Origin: Cytobacillus oceanisediminis
GTDB lineage: Bacteria > Bacillota > Bacilli > Bacillales > Cytobacillaceae
Assembly (NCBI RefSeq): GCF_022811925.1
Contig: NZ_CP065511.1
Span: 4,837,001-4,901,000 of the forward strand
DNA length: 64,000 bases
Direction: 5' to 3'
This document shows positions 9,782 to 19,424 of this stretch, one piece after another. The notes beneath the pieces are model-generated. The model did no database searches and was not told the DNA's origin. It worked only from the letters and a program-made list of their open reading frames with translations. Position numbers and translations under genes: made by a program. Numbering within the stretch: position 1 is the stretch's first letter; each line of letters starts with the position of its first letter.

Positions 9782-10780
9782 ATGAAAGAAGATCAAAAAG
9801 TGTATGACATAACCATCATTGGCGGGGGGCCAACTGGTTTATTCACTGCTTTCTACGGTGGCATGAGACAAGCATCAGTAAAAATTATTGAAAGCTTGCC
9901 ACAGCTTGGGGGACAATTATCTGCTCTTTATCCTGAAAAATACATATATGATGTTGCCGGCTTCCCGAAAGTCCGCGCCCAGGAATTAATTGATAACCTT
10001 AAGGAACAAATGGCTAAATTCGAGCCCACTGTATCACTTGAACAATCTGTTGAAAAATTAGAGAAACAAGCTGACGGAACATTTAAGCTTACAACCAATA
10101 AAGAAGTGCATTACTCAAAAACCATCATTATCACTGCCGGCAATGGCGCGTTCCAGCCTCGCCGTCTTGAACTTGACAGCGCAGCTCAATACGAAGGCAA
10201 GAACCTTCATTACTTCATCGATGATTTAAATCAATTTGCCGGCAAGAAAGCAGTTGTTTTCGGAGGCGGGGATTCTGCAGTAGACTGGGCATTAATGCTT
10301 GAGCCTATCGCTGAAAAAGTAACGATTATTCATCGCCGCGATAAATTCCGCGCGCATGAGCACAGTGTAGAAAATCTGCAGAACTCTAAAGTCGAAATCA
10401 AAACACCTTATGTGCCTGCTGAGCTTATCGGTGACAGCGAAGGAATCAAACAAGTCGTACTTGAAGGTGTTACTTCAAAGGAAAAAGAGGTATTCGATGT
10501 TGATGCTGTGATCGTAAACTACGGATTCGTTTCCTCCCTTGGCCCAATTAAGGAATGGGGTCTTGAAATTGAAAAAAACTCCATTGTTGTTAACTCAAGA
10601 ATGGAAACAAATATCGAAGGCATCTATGCTGCCGGTGATATCTGCACATACGATGGAAAAGTGAAGCTTATTGCCTGCGGTTTCGGTGAAGCGCCAACTG
10701 CAGTGAATCACGCAAAATCCTACATCGATCCAAAAGCGAAAGTCCAGCCAATGCACAGCTCTTCCATGTTTGGCAAATAA
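9782..10780 (+). CDS. yumC: Ferredoxin/flavodoxin--NADP+ reductase YumC
   Basis: 332-residue thioredoxin-reductase-like flavoprotein that passes electrons between NADPH and ferredoxin or flavodoxin. The FAD motif [10 protein letters not shown] is near residue 13, the NADP motif [12 protein letters not shown] near 157, and the FAD-closing [11 protein letters not shown] near 280; the redox CxxC of thioredoxin reductase is absent, as expected for YumC. ATG at 9782 follows GGGGGGA. The upstream TTGATG (9711) and TAGAAT/TGTTAG elements are only a weak promoter match. Confidence 0.9.
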   Translation: MKEDQKVYDITIIGGGPTGLFTAFYGGMRQASVKIIESLPQLGGQLSALYPEKYIYDVAGFPKVRAQELIDNLKEQMAKFEPTVSLEQSVEKLEKQADGTFKLTTNKEVHYSKTIIITAGNGAFQPRRLELDSAAQYEGKNLHYFIDDLNQFAGKKAVVFGGGDSAVDWALMLEPIAEKVTIIHRRDKFRAHEHSVENLQNSKVEIKTPYVPAELIGDSEGIKQVVLEGVTSKEKEVFDVDAVIVNYGFVSSLGPIKEWGLEIEKNSIVVNSRMETNIEGIYAAGDICTYDGKVKLIACGFGEAPTAVNHAKSYIDPKAKVQPMHSSSMFGK

Positions 10781-10788
10781 GATATGAA

Positions 10789-10815
10789 AAGGACGGCCCT
10801 TCGGGGACCGTCCTT
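10789..10815. terminator. Terminator after yumC
   Basis: AAGGACGG / CCGTCCTT stem around a GC-rich loop, placed between convergent yumC and yutM; likely serves yumC and possibly both. Confidence 0.8.
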
Positions 10816-10875
10816 CTTTGAGGCAGCTATTCGAAAATCAGTTCAGTAACTGTCTAGAAGCTTTAAAGGCAGTAT

Positions 10876-11238
10876 TTAGCACTCTTCCGGAGTACCTGTA
10901 TTTGAAGCGGTACGGAAAGAGGATCCACAGCCGCAGGATGCAATGGCATTGGGATTGTCGATTGTGAATCCGCCGCCCATCATAGATTGTTTGTAATCAA
11001 TTTTTGTGCCTTTTAAGATAGGGGCGTCTTCCTTGCTGACAAGAACCTGGATACCATAGTGATCTGACTGGATATCATCTTCCTCTACTTCATGGGCAAA
11101 CCCCATTCCATAGGAAAGTCCGCTGCACCCGCCTCCTTTAACGGCTACACGCAAGAATGCATCTTCTTCCTCATTTTGTTTCATCATTTCTTTTATATGC
11201 AAAGCTGCTGCTTCTGTTATATCCACAACTTGTTCCAT
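10876..11238 (-). CDS. yutM: A-type iron-sulfur carrier YutM (HesB/IscA/ErpA family)
   Basis: 120-residue A-type carrier that delivers Fe-S clusters to target proteins. The three ligand cysteines are visible: one in GGGCSGLSYGM near residue 37 and the pair in CGCGSSF near 102-104. The short C-terminal extension ends EEC, adding a cysteine. ATG at 11238 has a GGAGG site. Other Fe-S or redox helpers (yuzB, yuzD, yutI) follow within 4 kb, as in B. subtilis. Confidence 0.9.
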   Translation of the reverse strand: MEQVVDITEAAALHIKEMMKQNEEEDAFLRVAVKGGGCSGLSYGMGFAHEVEEDDIQSDHYGIQVLVSKEDAPILKGTKIDYKQSMMGGGFTIDNPNAIASCGCGSSFRTASNTGTPEEC

Positions 11239-11432
11239 GTTATTCCCTCCTGTCCATGTAAGGATACTTCTATATTCATAGTATATACAGTAAAGTGTAT
11301 GTGCTCAACTTAAGAGACTTTTTCTTTTTATTGTTTTTTCTGAACACTGCATAATAAATAGTTCTTTACACCCTGAATCTAGGTGAAACATGGTACAATA
11401 GTCATAATAGTTATCTTCGGAGGTGGCATTCT

Positions 11433-12128
11433 ATGCAGCAATTAAAGCCTACTTATGATAAAAAATGCAAATGCAGAGTCTGCAAAAAGAGTTTCACCAC
11501 AAAAAAAATCCGCTCCCGATTTGTAAAAGCATCTAATTATGACAGTGATTTTTGCCCAAATTATTCTGATGAAAGCATGAATCCTCTTTTATATCATATT
11601 TATACTTGTCCGCATTGCGGCTACTCAGAATCTGAGGACTTTTCCCCTTATTTCCCGCCAGGAGCCCTGGATATGATCAATTCTAAAGTTGTGGATGCCT
11701 GGATACCCCAGGATTATTGCCAGGACCGCACCATCACTGCTGCAATCAACACCTATAAGCTGGCTATTTATTGCGGAACTTTAAAAAGGGAGAAGCATAT
11801 TATTATGGCTGGTTTATATGTCAGACTGGCCTGGCTCTGCCGGAGTATAAAGAATGATAATCAAGAACAGCGATTTTTAAAGCTTGCTCTAAAAGAATAT
11901 TCGGAGTCTTATATGTCAGATGATTTTAAAGGATCATCCATTTCTGAAACGAGGATTTTCTATCTGATCGGAGAGCTATCCAGAAGGACATATCAGTCCG
12001 AACAGGCTGTTAAATACTTTTCGAAAGTAATTGAACTGCAAAGCCGCTCCACTGAACTTAAATTAATTGAAATGGCAAGAGAACGATGGTATGAAATGAG
12101 ATATGAACAAAAAGCTGATGCTAAATAA
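11433..12128 (+). CDS. DUF2225 family protein with zinc-binding cysteines
   Basis: 231-residue DUF2225 protein of unknown function. The N-terminal third has cysteine pairs (CKCRVC near residues 12-17, and CPHCGYSE near 59) suggesting one or two zinc ribbons. The remainder is helical, with TPR-like repeats (YKLAIYCGTLKREK..., FLKLALKEYSESY, AVKYFSKVIEL). The ATG at 11433 follows a GGAGGTGG site. It sits between divergent yutM and convergent yuzB and is probably monocistronic, ending at the hairpin at 12136. Confidence 0.8.
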   Translation: MQQLKPTYDKKCKCRVCKKSFTTKKIRSRFVKASNYDSDFCPNYSDESMNPLLYHIYTCPHCGYSESEDFSPYFPPGALDMINSKVVDAWIPQDYCQDRTITAAINTYKLAIYCGTLKREKHIIMAGLYVRLAWLCRSIKNDNQEQRFLKLALKEYSESYMSDDFKGSSISETRIFYLIGELSRRTYQSEQAVKYFSKVIELQSRSTELKLIEMARERWYEMRYEQKADAK

Positions 12129-12135
12129 GGAAAAA

Positions 12136-12168
12136 AGAAAAGGAGCGAATTTATATCGCTCCTTTTCT
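12136..12168. terminator. Bidirectional terminator
   Basis: AGAAAAGGAGCGA / TCGCTCCTTTTCT stem, 13 bp, between the convergent DUF2225 gene and yuzB. Confidence 0.85.
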
Positions 12169-12171
12169 ATA

Positions 12172-12420
12172 TTAAAACATCGGATTTTCATCCAGATATT
12201 GATATATATTTTCAACCAGTTCATCTGGTGTTTCTCCAGTAACCACTTCTCCGTTCACAAGCGCAAAAAGAGTGCTTGCACATTTGCCGCAATACCCGAG
12301 ACAGCCATATTCGATGACATCCAGATCATAATCCTTTTCCAGCTTTTCCAGCGCTTTTTGAGATCCGCTGGCCAAATTGCTGATGCAAAATTCGATGATT
12401 GGCTTAATCACATCTTTCAC
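12172..12420 (-). CDS. yuzB: YuzB family (DUF1450) protein
   Basis: 82-residue member of the YuzB/UPF0349 group. Cysteines at residues 12, 40, 44 and 47 (FC..., then GCLGYCGKC) resemble a thioredoxin-like ferredoxin-type ligand set, so Fe-S or zinc binding is plausible but unproven. ATG at 12420 is preceded by an AGAGAGGTG site. It is divergent from yutJ. Confidence 0.8.
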   Translation of the reverse strand: MKDVIKPIIEFCISNLASGSQKALEKLEKDYDLDVIEYGCLGYCGKCASTLFALVNGEVVTGETPDELVENIYQYLDENPMF

Positions 12421-12689
12421 CTCTCTACCCTGTTAATGCTACCTTTTTTACTTGAATTCTGCAAGAAATGGATTCCTTTCTCTCCTTTAAAAGTGCACAT
12501 ATTTACCACTTCATGTCGTTTATTGTCAAGTTTCCTGCTGATATGTGTTGTGATTTTGACACAATTTCGTTATACTTTTTATGGGTTTGAGGTTATTAAT
12601 ATCATTTATTTATTTTTTTAAGATAACTAATTAACGTTTATTTGAGTTCGGATAAAGTAAACAGTACGGACATAAAGGGGAAATATACT

Positions 12690-13757
12690 ATGAAAAATCT
12701 TGTGATACTTGGCGGAGGTTATGGCGGTATGAGGGCGCTTGCACGACTTTTGCCTAATCAGCTTCCTGATGATGTCTCCATTACACTAATAGATCGTGTG
12801 CCTTATCATTGTTTAAAAACTGAATATTACGCTCTTGCTGCAGGTACCATTTCTGATCAGCATGTGCGTGTATCCTTCCCTGAACATCAAAGATTGACCA
12901 TAAAATACGGTGAAGTGACAAAAATCAGCATCGAGGAAAACAAGGTATATCTTCAGGGTGAAGAGCCTGTTTCATATGATGATATAATAATAGGCCTTGG
13001 ATGCGAAGATAAGTACCACAATGTTCCAGGAGCCGACATTCACACATATAGCATTCAAACAATTGAAAAATCCCGCAGAACGTATGAAGCTTTAAATAAT
13101 CTATCACCAGGCTCTGTTGTTGGAATTGTCGGTGCAGGACTAAGCGGAGTGGAACTGGCTTCTGAATTAAATGAAAGCCGTCCAGATTTGAAAGTCAAAT
13201 TGTTCGATAGAGGGAAGCATATACTGTCTGCATTCTCTGAAAGATTAAGCACGTATGTAGAAAATTGGTTTTTAGAACATAATGTAGAAATTATTAACCA
13301 ATCAAATATTACTAAAGTAGAAGAAAAAACCCTTTATAATCATGACGAAGCCATCCACTGTGATGCCATCGTATGGACCGCCGGCATCCAGCCGAACAAA
13401 GTGGTTCGTGATATGAATGTGGAAAAGGATCAGCAAGGACGCGTAGTTTTAACCAAGCATCACAATATCCCTGGAAATGAACATGTCTATGTGGTAGGGG
13501 ATTGTGCAAGCCTTCCGCATGCACCAAGTGCCCAGCTTGCTGAAGGGCAGGCAGAGCAAATCGTTCAAATCCTGTTGAAACGCTGGAAAGGTGAAGAACT
13601 CCCTGAAACATTGCCAGTAATCAAGCTAAAAGGAGTTCTTGGATCACTGGGCAAAAAGCACGGATTCGGTCTAGTCGCAGAACGCCCTATCACAGGACGC
13701 GTTGCCCGCCTGCTAAAATCAGGGATTTTATGGATGTATAAATATCATAATGGTTAA
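12690..13757 (+). CDS. yutJ: YutJ-like NADH dehydrogenase-family flavoprotein
   Basis: 355-residue type II NADH dehydrogenase-like protein. The FAD motif LGGGYGGMR is at the N-terminus, the NADH motif GIVGAGLSGVELASEL lies near residue 145, and YVVGDCASLPHAPSAQLAEGQA near 265 closes the FAD site. The ATG at 12690 follows AAAGGGG. It is shorter than YumB, and a C-terminal amphipathic membrane-binding helix is not obvious. It is the third FAD oxidoreductase within 5 kb; its electron acceptor is unknown. Confidence 0.8.
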   Translation: MKNLVILGGGYGGMRALARLLPNQLPDDVSITLIDRVPYHCLKTEYYALAAGTISDQHVRVSFPEHQRLTIKYGEVTKISIEENKVYLQGEEPVSYDDIIIGLGCEDKYHNVPGADIHTYSIQTIEKSRRTYEALNNLSPGSVVGIVGAGLSGVELASELNESRPDLKVKLFDRGKHILSAFSERLSTYVENWFLEHNVEIINQSNITKVEEKTLYNHDEAIHCDAIVWTAGIQPNKVVRDMNVEKDQQGRVVLTKHHNIPGNEHVYVVGDCASLPHAPSAQLAEGQAEQIVQILLKRWKGEELPETLPVIKLKGVLGSLGKKHGFGLVAERPITGRVARLLKSGILWMYKYHNG

Positions 13758-13783
13758 GAGGGCCCATTGCGGGCTCTTTTTTT
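13758..13783 (+). terminator. Terminator after yutJ
   Basis: GAGGGCCC / GGGCTC hairpin with an ATTGC loop followed by seven to eight T. Confidence 0.75.
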
Positions 13784-13869
13784 ACGCTTTAACCCCAAAT
13801 AGCGGATAACGATAGAGATTAATTCATATTTGCACCATGACTTAGCTGAAAAATTGATTTGAAGGGAAG

Positions 13870-13943
13870 TGACCGATAAATCAAAAAACTGACCGATATT
13901 TATGGTAAACTGACCGATAAAATCAAAATCTGACCGATATTCT
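13870..13943. repeat. Four-unit ~20.5-bp periodic array, core TGACCGATA
   Basis: TGACCGATA starts at 13870, 13890, 13911 and 13931 (steps 20, 21, 20). The following bases alternate AA, TT, AA, TT, exactly as in the 1.49-kb array. It lies in the 330-base gap between yutJ and yuzD, where no credible gene is seen. Confidence 0.75.
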
Positions 13944-14084
13944 TGTATAAATGCTGGAGAGAAGAAAATTTGACTACAATATCCAGAAGAAAACAAAAAA
14001 TTTAAATCACTACCGTCAAAAAACGATAAAATCTAACCTCTAGCGCAGCAGAATCAGCTGATATTATAAAAATCTTTCCAAATA

Positions 14085-14117
14085 AAAAATGAGCATCCCT
14101 TTCGATGCTCATTTTTT
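14085..14117. terminator. Terminator downstream of yuzD
   Basis: AAAAATGAGCATC / GATGCTCATTTTT stem with a six-base loop, immediately past the yuzD stop. Confidence 0.8.
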
Positions 14118-14119
14118 TA

Positions 14120-14443
14120 TTAAACTGCCTGGTATCCGTACTTTTCCATTTCCGCATAGATCGTTTTTAATTTCGGATTGCCTTCACCGACAATTTCTTC
14201 CTCAATCAGGACAACCGGGTAAAACATATCCTCCTCTATCACTCGCAAGGCGAACTCCTTTTTGTCCTCTTCTTCGGGCGGATTATGAATGTCAACATAT
14301 ACGATTTTAAAAGGCTGATTGGCGAATTTGCGGGATACTGCCGCCTCCAGCCATTCGTATGTCTCCTTGGATGATGGCAGATTCACACAGCTTGGACAAA
14401 GCTGCTCCGCACCATACACAGTGATTTCAATTTCTTTTTTCAA
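14120..14443 (-). CDS. yuzD: YuzD family thioredoxin-like protein
   Basis: 107-residue DUF1462 protein with a thioredoxin-like fold. A CPSC motif at residues 16-19 follows the first strand (ITVYGAEQL), in the position of a redox CxxC. It is divergent from the NifU-like gene yutI, and this pairing is conserved in Bacillus, which suggests work in Fe-S assembly or thiol redox. ATG at 14443 has a GGGGGAGA site. No enzymatic activity is established. Confidence 0.8.
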   Translation of the reverse strand: MKKEIEITVYGAEQLCPSCVNLPSSKETYEWLEAAVSRKFANQPFKIVYVDIHNPPEEEDKKEFALRVIEEDMFYPVVLIEEEIVGEGNPKLKTIYAEMEKYGYQAV

Positions 14444-14607
14444 TCTTCTCTCCCCCTATGCAAAACTTGTTCTTATCTTCATTTTACAACATTAACAAAG
14501 AGCAAACCTAATAAAATATTCTCCTAATGAGTGGAAATTACGCTCTTGGAATAGATTTTTAAGACTGATTTGATTATAATAAATGTATGGAAAGGAGTCG
14601 ATTTCAC

Positions 14608-14847
14608 ATGGCAGAACAAACGACTATGACTGAACAAGTTCAGGAAGTATTAGATAAATTGCGCCCATTCCTTCTTCGCGATGGCGGGGACTGTGAATTG
14701 GTGGATGTTGAAGATGGCATCGTTAAATTGCGCCTTCTTGGTGCATGCGGCAGCTGCCCAAGTTCAACGATTACGTTAAAAGCCGGTATTGAGCGCGCTC
14801 TTTTAGAAGAAGTACCTGGTGTAGTCGAAGTAGAACAAGTATTTTAA
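14608..14847 (+). CDS. yutI: NifU-like Fe-S scaffold YutI
   Basis: 79-residue NifU C-terminal-domain protein (Nfu type), a scaffold or carrier for Fe-S clusters. The ligand motif CGSCPSS lies near residue 49. The start is the ATG at 14608, with AAAGGAG 11 bases upstream; the ATG at 14587 precedes that site. A TATAAT hexamer at 14575-14580 is a probable -10, but no convincing -35 is seen. It ends at the hairpin at 14859. Confidence 0.9.
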   Translation: MAEQTTMTEQVQEVLDKLRPFLLRDGGDCELVDVEDGIVKLRLLGACGSCPSSTITLKAGIERALLEEVPGVVEVEQVF

Positions 14848-14858
14848 TTTTACCTTAC

Positions 14859-14890
14859 AAAAAGCGATGTCGGCATGACATCGCTTTTTT
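14859..14890. terminator. Bidirectional terminator between yutI and thrB
   Basis: AAAAAGCGATGTC / GACATCGCTTTTT perfect 13-bp stem; yutI and thrB converge on it. Confidence 0.85.
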
Positions 14891-14893
14891 TAT

Positions 14894-15829
14894 TTATACT
14901 ATATGGCCGACTTCCAGCTCAGTTAGGCTTTTTTTTAAAACAGTGCTGCCTTCCTGATCAATTTTAAGGAAAAGGATTTCCATTTCCGGGAGAACCCGCT
15001 GAAGCCCTTCATCCACTGCTGGAGCACATTCTGGCTCAGCAAGGCAGAGAACCGCCGGTCCAGCACCGCTTAAGGCAACTCCAAATGCTCCGAGTCCAGG
15101 TGCTGCTTTTTCTATGACTTCCAAATGCGGAACCATTTTCTTTCGGTAAGGATGGTGGAATAAGTCTTCACTCATCATCTTGCCTGCCAGGGAATAATTC
15201 CCGCTAAGCAGTGCTGCTACCATGACATTGCCGACTGCCCCAGCCTGTACGGCTTCTTTAAAAGACCATTCTTCAGGCAGGACGCCTCTGGATTCCTTTG
15301 TAAGGAGCTCTTCTTTTGGCACCACTGCTATAACATCAAATTTTATATTTTTAATGCTTTGAACAGATACCTCTTCCTCTGACATACAGCCAATGACAAG
15401 GCCTCCGAGAAGGGAAGCTCCTGCGTTATCAGGATGCCCCTCCATTCGTGATGACAGCTCCAGCTTTTCATACTGGCTCAGCTGAAGGCCGCAAAACACG
15501 TCAGCCAGTTCAATTCCCGCTACAATGGCAGCAGCGCTTGATCCAAGTCCCCTTGTTAGGGGGATATCACTTGAAATGCGGGCTTTGCATCCTGGAAGCT
15601 CTCTTCCGTACTTCTTTGCGGTATCCATTGCAACTTGAAAAATAAAATTCGTTTCATCTGAAGGGTAGATGCTTAGCGGCTCTGATAAAGGAACCATTTC
15701 AAACTTATCTGCCCTCTCGGCTTCAAGCGTCAAATATAAATTTAAGGCGAGGCCGATCGAGTCGAAGCCAGGCCCGAGATTTGCCGTGCTGCCCGGTACT
15801 TTGATGACAACCATTTCACCTTCGCTCAT
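14894..15829 (-). CDS. thrB: Homoserine kinase
   Basis: 311-residue GHMP kinase converting L-homoserine and ATP to O-phosphohomoserine, the penultimate step of threonine synthesis. The ATP-binding motif [16 protein letters not shown] lies near residue 90; the substrate region [18 protein letters not shown] is at the N-terminus. Its start codon overlaps the thrC stop by four bases, indicating translational coupling. It is the last gene of hom-thrC-thrB. Confidence 0.95.
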   Translation of the reverse strand: MSEGEMVVIKVPGSTANLGPGFDSIGLALNLYLTLEAERADKFEMVPLSEPLSIYPSDETNFIFQVAMDTAKKYGRELPGCKARISSDIPLTRGLGSSAAAIVAGIELADVFCGLQLSQYEKLELSSRMEGHPDNAGASLLGGLVIGCMSEEEVSVQSIKNIKFDVIAVVPKEELLTKESRGVLPEEWSFKEAVQAGAVGNVMVAALLSGNYSLAGKMMSEDLFHHPYRKKMVPHLEVIEKAAPGLGAFGVALSGAGPAVLCLAEPECAPAVDEGLQRVLPEMEILFLKIDQEGSTVLKKSLTELEVGHIV

Positions 15830-16887
15830 ATGTGAACGGCTCCCTTGATATGATCTGCTACTGCTTTTTCATCGTTAGGCAGCGAAACTGGTTTAACAGG
15901 GCTGCAATCAATGGCTGTATTAGGATCCTTCAGTCCGTTCCCAGTCAGGATGGCCACAATCTTTGTTTTATGCGGAATCTCCCCATTGCGCAGCTGTTTA
16001 TATACCCCCGCAAGCGAAGCACATGAAGCTGGCTCAGCAAAAATCCCTTCAGATGAAGCAAGTTTACGATACATGCATAGAATCTCTTCGTCGCTGACTT
16101 CATCAATTTTTCCATTTGATTCAGACAGGGCTGCATTGGCTAAGTGCCAGCTCGCAGGATTTCCGATTCGGATGGCTGTGGCAATCGTTTCGGGATTTTC
16201 AAACACACGGTTATGAACGATGGCCGCTGCCCCTTCAGCCTGTACCCCATGCATTTTCGGAAGTCCTGTACCCCTTGCTTCATTGTATTCTTTAAACCCT
16301 TTCCAATAGGCAGAAATATTGCCTGCATTGCCCACAGGCAGAGCAAGGATATCCGGAGCGCCTCCAAGCTGGTCGCAGATTTCAAAGGCCGCTGTCTTCT
16401 GGCCCTCAAGACGATACGGATTAACCGAGTTTACGAGTGTAATAGGTTCTGTTTCGCTTATCTTCCGCACCATTGCCAGTGCCTGGTCAAAATTACCTTC
16501 AATAGATACGACTTCCGCTCCATACATAACAGCCTGTGCCAGCTTTCCCATGGCGATTTTCCCTTCAGGGATGACAACCACACATCTTATGCCGGCTCTG
16601 GCTGCATATGCAGCCGCAGCTGCAGAGGTATTGCCGGTGGAGGCACAGATGATGGCGTCACTTCCTTCTTCTTTTGCCTTTGCAACAGCCATAACCATGC
16701 CTCTGTCTTTAAATGAACCTGTTGGATTTGCTCCTTCCGTTTTCACATAGAGGTCAATGCCCCAGTCCCTCGAGAGTTTATCCAGCCTGATCAGGGGAGT
16801 GTTGCCCTCATTTAAAGTAAGCATTGGTGTATTTTCATTAACAGGCAAAAAATCTTTATATGTTTTTATAAGGCCTTCCCATCTCAT
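15826..16887 (-). CDS. thrC: Threonine synthase
   Basis: 353-residue PLP enzyme converting O-phosphohomoserine to threonine. The PLP lysine lies in [11 protein letters not shown] near residue 61, and the phosphate-binding loop [15 protein letters not shown] is near 185. The length is typical of the short Gram-positive form. It overlaps hom upstream and thrB downstream by four bases each. Confidence 0.95.
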   Translation of the reverse strand: MRWEGLIKTYKDFLPVNENTPMLTLNEGNTPLIRLDKLSRDWGIDLYVKTEGANPTGSFKDRGMVMAVAKAKEEGSDAIICASTGNTSAAAAAYAARAGIRCVVVIPEGKIAMGKLAQAVMYGAEVVSIEGNFDQALAMVRKISETEPITLVNSVNPYRLEGQKTAAFEICDQLGGAPDILALPVGNAGNISAYWKGFKEYNEARGTGLPKMHGVQAEGAAAIVHNRVFENPETIATAIRIGNPASWHLANAALSESNGKIDEVSDEEILCMYRKLASSEGIFAEPASCASLAGVYKQLRNGEIPHKTKIVAILTGNGLKDPNTAIDCSPVKPVSLPNDEKAVADHIKGAVHI

Positions 16888-18182
16888 ACTCTGGCGCTCC
16901 CTTCCACACGATACGAACTTTTGATTGTTTGGACTGCCGGCAAATCTCTTAAACTTACTAAAATATCCTCATAATCCTTTAAAGATGCCTGGTGGGTAAC
17001 CAGGACAATCTCAGCAAGCCCTTTTTCTTTTAAAGGAAGCTGCAGGATTTTTTCAAAGCTGACATGATGCTCAGAAAAAATGGATGTGATGTTGGCAAAA
17101 GTCCCTACCTCATCTTTTACATGCAATCTTAAGAAATACTTCGAATATATTTCATCTGCACCTTTTAATTTCTTATCATATTGAGGGGCTACTGCGCTTT
17201 TTCCATTTACGCCAAGACGCATATTTTTCATGACACCAACGAGATCCGATACCACAGCTGTAGCTGTAGGCAGACTACCCGCCCCAGGTCCGTAGAACAT
17301 CGTTTCCCCTACCGCTTCACCGTAAACATATACAGCATTGTATTCATCCTGAACCGATGCAAGCGGGTGAGACTCGGACAGCAAAGTCGGCTGGACACCT
17401 ACTTCCACCTTCTCCCCCTCCCGATGGGCAATCCCGATCAGCTTCATCGTGTAGCCAAGCTGCTTGCCATACTGCAGGTCCTCTTCTGTAATCTCCGTAA
17501 TGCCTTTAACCTTTACGTCATCAAGGTCAATATTCATGGAAAAACCGAGTGTTGACAGGATCGCCATTTTCCTTGCTGCATCAAGGCCCTCCACATCTGC
17601 AGTCGGGTCACTTTCCGCATATCCCAGCTCCTGGGCTTCTTTCAGAACTTCCTCATAAGCGCTCCCATTCTTGCTCATCTTTGTCAAAATAAAGTTCGTT
17701 GTCCCATTCACAATTCCCATCATTTTTGTAATTCTGTCTGAAGCCAAACCATCTACCAGCCCTCTTAAAATGGGAATGCCGCCGGCAACACTTGCCTCAT
17801 AAAAGAGATCACATCCGTTTTGCGCTGCAGCAGCCAGCAACTCAGGTCCATAAACAGCCATTAGATCCTTATTTGCCGTCACCACATGCTTGCCATTATC
17901 CAAAGCTTTCTTTAAATGATTTCTTGTTTCTTCTATGCCGCCCATTACTTCAATTACTACATCTATATCAGCATCATTTATAATGTCTTCAGGATTTAGC
18001 GTCAGCAAATTCCTGTCTACTTTAACGGCTCTTTCTTTATCTACATCTTTAACAAGAACTCTCTTTACAACAACCGGACAGCCGACTTGGTGCATGAGCT
18101 TATCCTGATGTTTCTCAATGATTTGCACGACACCCGATCCAACTGTTCCTAACCCTAATAAACCGATTGAGATTGATTCCAC
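16884..18182 (-). CDS. hom: Homoserine dehydrogenase with ACT domain
   Basis: 432-residue NAD(P)H-dependent enzyme that reduces aspartate semialdehyde to homoserine. The dinucleotide motif [11 protein letters not shown] is at the N-terminus, the substrate motif [12 protein letters not shown] near residue 175, and a C-terminal ACT domain at about 350-425 likely gives threonine feedback inhibition. GTG at 18182 is chosen because AAAGGGGGA lies seven bases upstream and it matches the usual family start; a longer in-frame ATG at 18206 precedes that site. Confidence 0.95.
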   Translation of the reverse strand: MESISIGLLGLGTVGSGVVQIIEKHQDKLMHQVGCPVVVKRVLVKDVDKERAVKVDRNLLTLNPEDIINDADIDVVIEVMGGIEETRNHLKKALDNGKHVVTANKDLMAVYGPELLAAAAQNGCDLFYEASVAGGIPILRGLVDGLASDRITKMMGIVNGTTNFILTKMSKNGSAYEEVLKEAQELGYAESDPTADVEGLDAARKMAILSTLGFSMNIDLDDVKVKGITEITEEDLQYGKQLGYTMKLIGIAHREGEKVEVGVQPTLLSESHPLASVQDEYNAVYVYGEAVGETMFYGPGAGSLPTATAVVSDLVGVMKNMRLGVNGKSAVAPQYDKKLKGADEIYSKYFLRLHVKDEVGTFANITSIFSEHHVSFEKILQLPLKEKGLAEIVLVTHQASLKDYEDILVSLRDLPAVQTIKSSYRVEGSARV

Positions 18183-18238
18183 GCTAGCTCCCCCTTTAGT
18201 GTTCACTATGTAAGTACATTTGTATTTGTATAGTAGAC

Positions 18239-18267
18239 ATTATAGGGGTCAAGCGGCATTTTTACAA
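18239..18267 (-). promoter_or_regulatory. Sigma-A-type promoter for hom-thrC-thrB
   Basis: On the minus strand TTGTAA and TATAAT are separated by 17 bases, with the -10 about 57 bases upstream of the hom start. A palindromic AAGCGCTT at 18296-18303 lies about 30 bases further upstream and could be an operator. Confidence 0.55.
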
Positions 18268-18355
18268 TAGGCAATTTTCCGAAAACAATATGTGGAAGCG
18301 CTTAACATACTGTTTTATTGCGCTTTTATTTTTTAATTTTTTTTTATCTATCAAT

Positions 18356-18382
18356 AAAGGCACCCTGCTTTGGGGTGCCTTT
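18356..18382. terminator. Terminator downstream of the hydroxyacid dehydrogenase
   Basis: AAAGGCACCC / GGGTGCCTTT stem. It directly follows the stop of the minus-strand gene at 18390. Confidence 0.75.
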
Positions 18383-18389
18383 ATCACTT

Positions 18390-19352
18390 CTATTTGACCG
18401 GTGTCTTCGGTTTCTTTTCTGAAAGGACAAGATCAATGTTTTCCACACACAGCTGCATCATGGCATAGCGCGTTTCTATGCTGGCACTTCCGATATGGGG
18501 CATAGCCACCACATTTTTCAGCTCCAACAGCGGGTGGTCTGCACCAATTGGCTCCTCCGCAAAAACATCCAATCCTGCAGCAGCAATCTCTCCTGCATTC
18601 AATGCTTCATATAAATCCTGTTCATTTACAACCGGTCCTCTGGAGGCATTCACAAAAACAGCATTGTCTTTCATCTTCTGGAATGCATTTCGGTTAAATA
18701 AATTTCTTGTTTCTTCTGTCAAAGGCGTCAGGCAGACAACGAAATCTGAGCGTTCGAGCAATTCATCAAAGCTGACATATTGGGCTCCCAGTTCCTGTTC
18801 CGCATCCGGCTTCCTCGAGCGGTTGTGATATAAAATCTCCATATCAAATCCAGCTGCACGCTTTGCAACTGTTTTCCCGATATTCCCCATCCCTACAATA
18901 CCGATTGTTTTATGATGCACATCCTGACCTGCCAAAAGCAGCGGACTCCAGCTCTTCCAATTGCCTTTCTTCACAAACTCAGCAGCCTCCACCATTCTGC
19001 GGGCAGCAGCGAGCACAAGTGCAAACGTCAGGTCGGCAGTTGAATCATTTAATACCTCTGGCGTATTGGTCACCGTGATTCCGAGCCTTTTTGCTGTCTC
19101 AACATCCACATTATCATGGCCGACAGCCATATTGGCTATGATTTTCAGCTTCCCTCCTGCTTTCAGAACTTCCTCATTCACCGTCTCTGATAGCATAGTT
19201 AAAAGGGCATCTGCTTTTCCCGCCTCTTGTAAGAATACATCGTAAGGAACCGGCACATCTTCCCGATCCCACATTTCAACTGTGTACTTTTCTTTTAAAA
19301 TGGCAATAACATCTTCAGGCAGCTTCCTGCTGATAAATACGTATGGTTTCAT
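18390..19352 (-). CDS. D-isomer-specific 2-hydroxyacid dehydrogenase (glyoxylate/hydroxypyruvate reductase type)
   Basis: 320-residue NAD(P)H-dependent dehydrogenase. The nucleotide motif GIVGMGNIGKTVAKRA is near residue 150. The catalytic Arg is in NASRGPVVNE, the Glu in AGLDVFAEEP, and the His in MPHIGSASIETR, all conserved. The sequence is closest in style to GyaR/GhrB-like glyoxylate reductases, but 2-ketogluconate reductase or similar activities cannot be excluded. It is inserted between hom and yutH, and the terminator at 18356 makes it a separate unit. Confidence 0.85.
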   Translation of the reverse strand: MKPYVFISRKLPEDVIAILKEKYTVEMWDREDVPVPYDVFLQEAGKADALLTMLSETVNEEVLKAGGKLKIIANMAVGHDNVDVETAKRLGITVTNTPEVLNDSTADLTFALVLAAARRMVEAAEFVKKGNWKSWSPLLLAGQDVHHKTIGIVGMGNIGKTVAKRAAGFDMEILYHNRSRKPDAEQELGAQYVSFDELLERSDFVVCLTPLTEETRNLFNRNAFQKMKDNAVFVNASRGPVVNEQDLYEALNAGEIAAAGLDVFAEEPIGADHPLLELKNVVAMPHIGSASIETRYAMMQLCVENIDLVLSEKKPKTPVK

Positions 19353-19424
19353 TAATATATCCCCTCTTTACATTCTCAAGCTTATGTTCCTTTCGCCAAT
19401 AAAGAGGTATTTCCCTGCCTTTTT

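Noticed and set aside
13754..13996. 80-residue minus-strand open frame between yutJ and yuzD
   Set aside because: It runs through the TGACCGATA array and the yutJ terminator, has no ribosome site, and its composition is not protein-like.
18291..18305. CcpA cre site upstream of hom
   Set aside because: AAGCGCTT is palindromic but the flanks (TGG...AAC) depart from the cre consensus at three positions; kept only as a possible operator.
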